The notes beneath the pieces are model-generated. The model ran no database searches. It saw only the letters and a list, made by a program, of their open reading frames with translations, and was not told where the DNA came from. Made by a program: the position numbers and the translations under genes. Positions 61,486 through 64,000 of a stretch of DNA of 64,000 bases are shown in pieces (position 1 is the first letter of the stretch; each line of letters begins with the position of its first letter). The stretch is taken from positions 24,062 through 88,061 of the forward strand of contig CAYJEQ010000002.1 of assembly GCA_964369235.1 (NCBI GenBank), given 5' to 3'. The DNA comes from CAYJEQ01 sp964369235 (GTDB taxonomy: Bacteria; Bacillota; Clostridia; Oscillospirales; Ruminococcaceae).

Positions 61486-63624
61486 ATGATAACTAACTTT
61501 TACTCAGAATTATTTGGAAGATTTAGCCATATTAATAAGGACACTCCCTATAAAAATGAACAGGCATATATAGATGATCTAATGACACTGGTATCTGGAT
61601 ATCTTCATCTAGCTATTACCATTAGAGCCAACACTACCCCTGAGGATAATTTATTTTTAGATGGATTGCCTTTTGACCCTGAGTTTACCATTGCATACCT
61701 TAAAAACTATAATAAAAAACCCTTCCCTAGTAGCGATGATATAATTAACTGTCTTATATCTGCTGAGGAATCAATTAATAATAAACTAGAAATTACCCCT
61801 TGTAGCCATTACCGTTTTATAATGCTAAAAAACAAGCTACATCTTAATGATTTTTCCTATTTTACTCTGTTTTTTAGCTATGGTTGTGCTGTTGATAGAG
61901 CCTTTGAGTCTGCTTTTGCCATGCTTCATGATGATGATAAGATCTCCTATCCCACCCTTGAAACCATGGTTAATATCTATAGCTTAACCAAATCCCCACC
62001 TAGTGTATATGACTATGACTTCTGTGCCTCTGGCACCCTATCCTCACTTATATACACTGGGGTAAAAACATCACCTCAGGACAAGCTTACCCATCTACAA
62101 CTTAGTGACCACACTTTGTATTACCTGTCTGGTAGAGACTATCCGGTGGATAATATTAACTATAGTCTAATAGATGGTAGCCTCAGTGACCAGTTATTAT
62201 TCTGTAATTATCAGTATAACTATCTGTCTAAAGCCTTAGAAAACCAAAGCAGCTGGCATATGGGTGCTATTATAGATTTAAGTGGCTGTGCCGGAAGTGG
62301 TAGAAAGCTCACCCTTCACAACCTAGCAGAAGCTTACAACCGACCATTTCTGTTAATACCTGATTTTTCCTTAGAATCTACTAATATACCACAGCTAATT
62401 TTATACTCTATCTTAGAGGAGTATAATCTATGCTTTGACAATGTTAATACTGATAATTCTGATCAGGTAATTAGAATTGAGCAGCTACTGCATATACTAG
62501 AGCCTTACTGTCCAATTGCCATACTTCTTACTGACGATAGCAGATATAGTTTTAATCTGTCTGGTTATAGCTATCGCAAATTAGAGTATCCCCTACCAAA
62601 CCACAGGGACAGTGTGGATTTATGGAAGTATTTTTCCATTAATCATAAAATATCTCCTGAGATAGACTGGCAGGTGATTACCTCTAAATATAAACTCACC
62701 CCAGGCCAGATAAAAAAAGCTCTTATACAATCAGAACTAGAAGATGATCAGCAGATTGTTACACTGGAAAATCTTACAGCAGCCATAATACAAAACAACA
62801 ATAGTAGACTAAGTGAAATGGCAGATTTGATACAATCTTTTTACACCATAGAGGATCTAATATTATCTCAAAGCACCAAAAGACAGCTCCTAGATGTATC
62901 TAACCGAATTAAATATAAGTACACTGTAGAAGAACAGTGGGGATTTAAGAAAAAAAGTGCCTATGGCAATGGGGTATCGATACTATTCTACGGCCCTCCT
63001 GGCACTGGTAAAACCATGAGTGCACAGGTATTATCTGGGGAGCTTGGACTGCCATTATATCGAATAAATATCTCCCAGATAACTAGCAAATACATTGGAG
63101 AAACCACAAAAAACCTCAATAAAATATTTGAAGAAGCTAATAAAACCAATGCTATATTATTTTTTGACGAGGCAGATGCTCTATTTACTAAGCGTACCGA
63201 GGTAAGTAACTCCAACGACCGCCACGCTAATTCCGAGGTATCCTACCTACTTCAAAAAATCGAAGAATTCTCTGGTGTAAGTATATTAGCTACAAATCTT
63301 GCTAATAATTTTGATGATGCTTTTAGACGAAGAATTAATTATATGATTAATATACATCTACCTAGCCCAGAACAGCGTGTGAATTTATGGAAAAATAGCT
63401 TTCCACCTTCTGCCCCTCTTGATGAGGATATTAATTTTGATATGCTATCAGAGGGATTAGAGTTCTCAGGCAGTGTTATTAAATCAGCTGCAACCCAGTC
63501 TGCCTACTTTGCAGCAGCAGAGGGTAAGAAGATAAGTATGGCACATATTGCTCGTGCTGTACAGGCAGAGCTACTAAAGCTAGGAAAACCTTTACCCCAT
63601 TTTCTACATCTATATCTAGATTAA
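61486..63624 (+). CDS. Tandem-AAA ATPase, contractile-injection-system (Afp15/Pvc15-like) type
   Basis: A 712-residue protein. A helical N-terminal domain (1-240) is followed by a degenerate first AAA module around residue 265 (LSGCAGSGRKLT). A full AAA module spans about 495-640: Walker A FYGPPGTGKTMSAQVL, pore region SKYIGETTKNLNKIF, Walker B ILFFDEADALFTKRTEV, sensor ATNLANNFDDAFRRRIN. This architecture is typical of the ATPase carried in extracellular contractile injection clusters, though orphans exist. No sheath or tube gene is in view. I use the ATG at 61486; a TTG at 61474 abuts the ribosome binding site. Confidence 0.75.
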   Translation: MITNFYSELFGRFSHINKDTPYKNEQAYIDDLMTLVSGYLHLAITIRANTTPEDNLFLDGLPFDPEFTIAYLKNYNKKPFPSSDDIINCLISAEESINNKLEITPCSHYRFIMLKNKLHLNDFSYFTLFFSYGCAVDRAFESAFAMLHDDDKISYPTLETMVNIYSLTKSPPSVYDYDFCASGTLSSLIYTGVKTSPQDKLTHLQLSDHTLYYLSGRDYPVDNINYSLIDGSLSDQLLFCNYQYNYLSKALENQSSWHMGAIIDLSGCAGSGRKLTLHNLAEAYNRPFLLIPDFSLESTNIPQLILYSILEEYNLCFDNVNTDNSDQVIRIEQLLHILEPYCPIAILLTDDSRYSFNLSGYSYRKLEYPLPNHRDSVDLWKYFSINHKISPEIDWQVITSKYKLTPGQIKKALIQSELEDDQQIVTLENLTAAIIQNNNSRLSEMADLIQSFYTIEDLILSQSTKRQLLDVSNRIKYKYTVEEQWGFKKKSAYGNGVSILFYGPPGTGKTMSAQVLSGELGLPLYRINISQITSKYIGETTKNLNKIFEEANKTNAILFFDEADALFTKRTEVSNSNDRHANSEVSYLLQKIEEFSGVSILATNLANNFDDAFRRRINYMINIHLPSPEQRVNLWKNSFPPSAPLDEDINFDMLSEGLEFSGSVIKSAATQSAYFAAAEGKKISMAHIARAVQAELLKLGKPLPHFLHLYLD

Positions 63625-63720
63625 ATATTTCATATAGGTACTAGTTATATAATAAATCTTAAGGTAAGATTATATCTAGGTACATTCAGTTACTTGCAAA
63701 TAGCATCACCATATAACCAC

Positions 63721-63751
63721 AAAAATCCTGCTAATTTTAGCAGGATTTTTT
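63721..63751 (+). terminator. Terminator after the AAA ATPase gene
   Basis: AAAAATCCTGCT/AGCAGGATTTTT with an AATTTT loop and a T run. Confidence 0.92.
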
Positions 63752-64000
63752 GCTTACTGCCCCTCTTAAAACTTACAAATTCCAACCTAGCCACCCACAC
63801 CTTAATCCGAACCAGCCTAAACACTGAGCATATTCACTTCTAGCGTCGTTATCCTCCTAGCCAGACGAGAGTATGCCGTCGTCGTCTGCCTAGCTACAAG
63901 CAAATATGCTTGGGGTTTAGGTCGCAGATTTTATGATTAGCAGAGAGGATTAGTATTAAGGAAAAGCCTTGCAGTAATGCTTTCGCCTTACAATAGGCTT
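63752..64000. other. Structured, unassigned segment at the right edge
   Basis: About 250 bases of higher GC than the surroundings. CTAGCCAGACGA pairs with TCGTCTGCCTAG (one C-C mismatch) near 63867-63895. AAGCC...GGCTT at 63965-64000 encloses further pairing and, on the minus strand, a GAAA loop. No coding frame or known RNA was recognised. Confidence 0.4.

Noticed and set aside
63860..63920. Possible tmRNA tag region near the right edge (GCAGACGACGACGGC on the minus strand)
   Set aside because: No reading frame ends in a typical Ala-Leu-Ala-Ala tag and no tRNA-like ends are visible in the available sequence.

Overview
The window reads as a chromosome segment of a low-GC, motile, endospore-forming Firmicute of the class Clostridia. 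The evidence is an alpha/beta small acid-soluble spore protein gene, a clostridial-type flagellar operon with cheY, flbD and motAB inside it, AGAAAGGA-type ribosome binding sites and sigma-A/sigma-D style promoters. Leucine is preferentially written as CTA, most clearly in flagellin (22 of 32 Leu codons).

Layout. 1-13.5 kb (minus strand): flagellar operon flgB-fliE-fliF-fliG-fliH-fliI-fliJ-fliK-flgD-(flg operon protein)-flgE-flbD-motA-motB-fliM-cheY-flgC-fliY(partial). flgC is not next to flgB. 13.8-22.2 kb: a PilZ protein, an orphan FliK-like/FlhB-C-like pair, cheA-cheW-cheR, and a short flagellin gene behind a sigma-D promoter with a CsrA-type leader. 22.3-36.3 kb (minus): a compact short-tailed-phage-like cluster running from terminase through portal, zinc-ribbon protein, scaffold, coat, connector, stabilisation-like protein, fibres, holin and amidase. 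Facing it is a single S24 (LexA-like) repressor on the plus strand, with a strong promoter and three CATAAATG operator-like boxes in the divergent gap. No integrase or replication genes are visible. 37.3-50.7 kb: housekeeping and accessory genes (FAH-family hydrolase, nitroreductase, DUF4272-like protein, split transketolase, spore protein, CaCA exchanger, flavodoxin-family reductase, lipoprotein, recG, ispE). 51-59 kb (plus): uppP, ftsK/spoIIIE, a small DtxR-like regulator, nitroreductase, Lrp plus aminotransferase, rarA/mgsA. 59.5-63.6 kb: a LuxR-type regulator with a MalT-like helical domain but no STAND NTPase, divergent from a tandem-AAA ATPase of the kind found with contractile injection systems.

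Most notable signals. (1) A structured leader motif occurs four times, just upstream of flgB, fliJ, a phage-cluster gene and the AAA ATPase gene. It has two paired stems ending at the ribosome binding site, and the copies carry compensatory base changes; I do not recognise it as a known RNA family. (2) The phage-like cluster has only packaging, capsid, fibre and lysis genes under one repressor, and its coat gene has host-like codon use. It is therefore a candidate domesticated or gene-transfer-agent-like element. (3) The 3' end of the spore-protein gene is tandemly repeated with a 48-base period, and the first three units differ only at synonymous positions, stop codon included. (4) Several families of long perfect hairpins are dispersed between genes. 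These are readings of the sequence by eye; no database search was possible.
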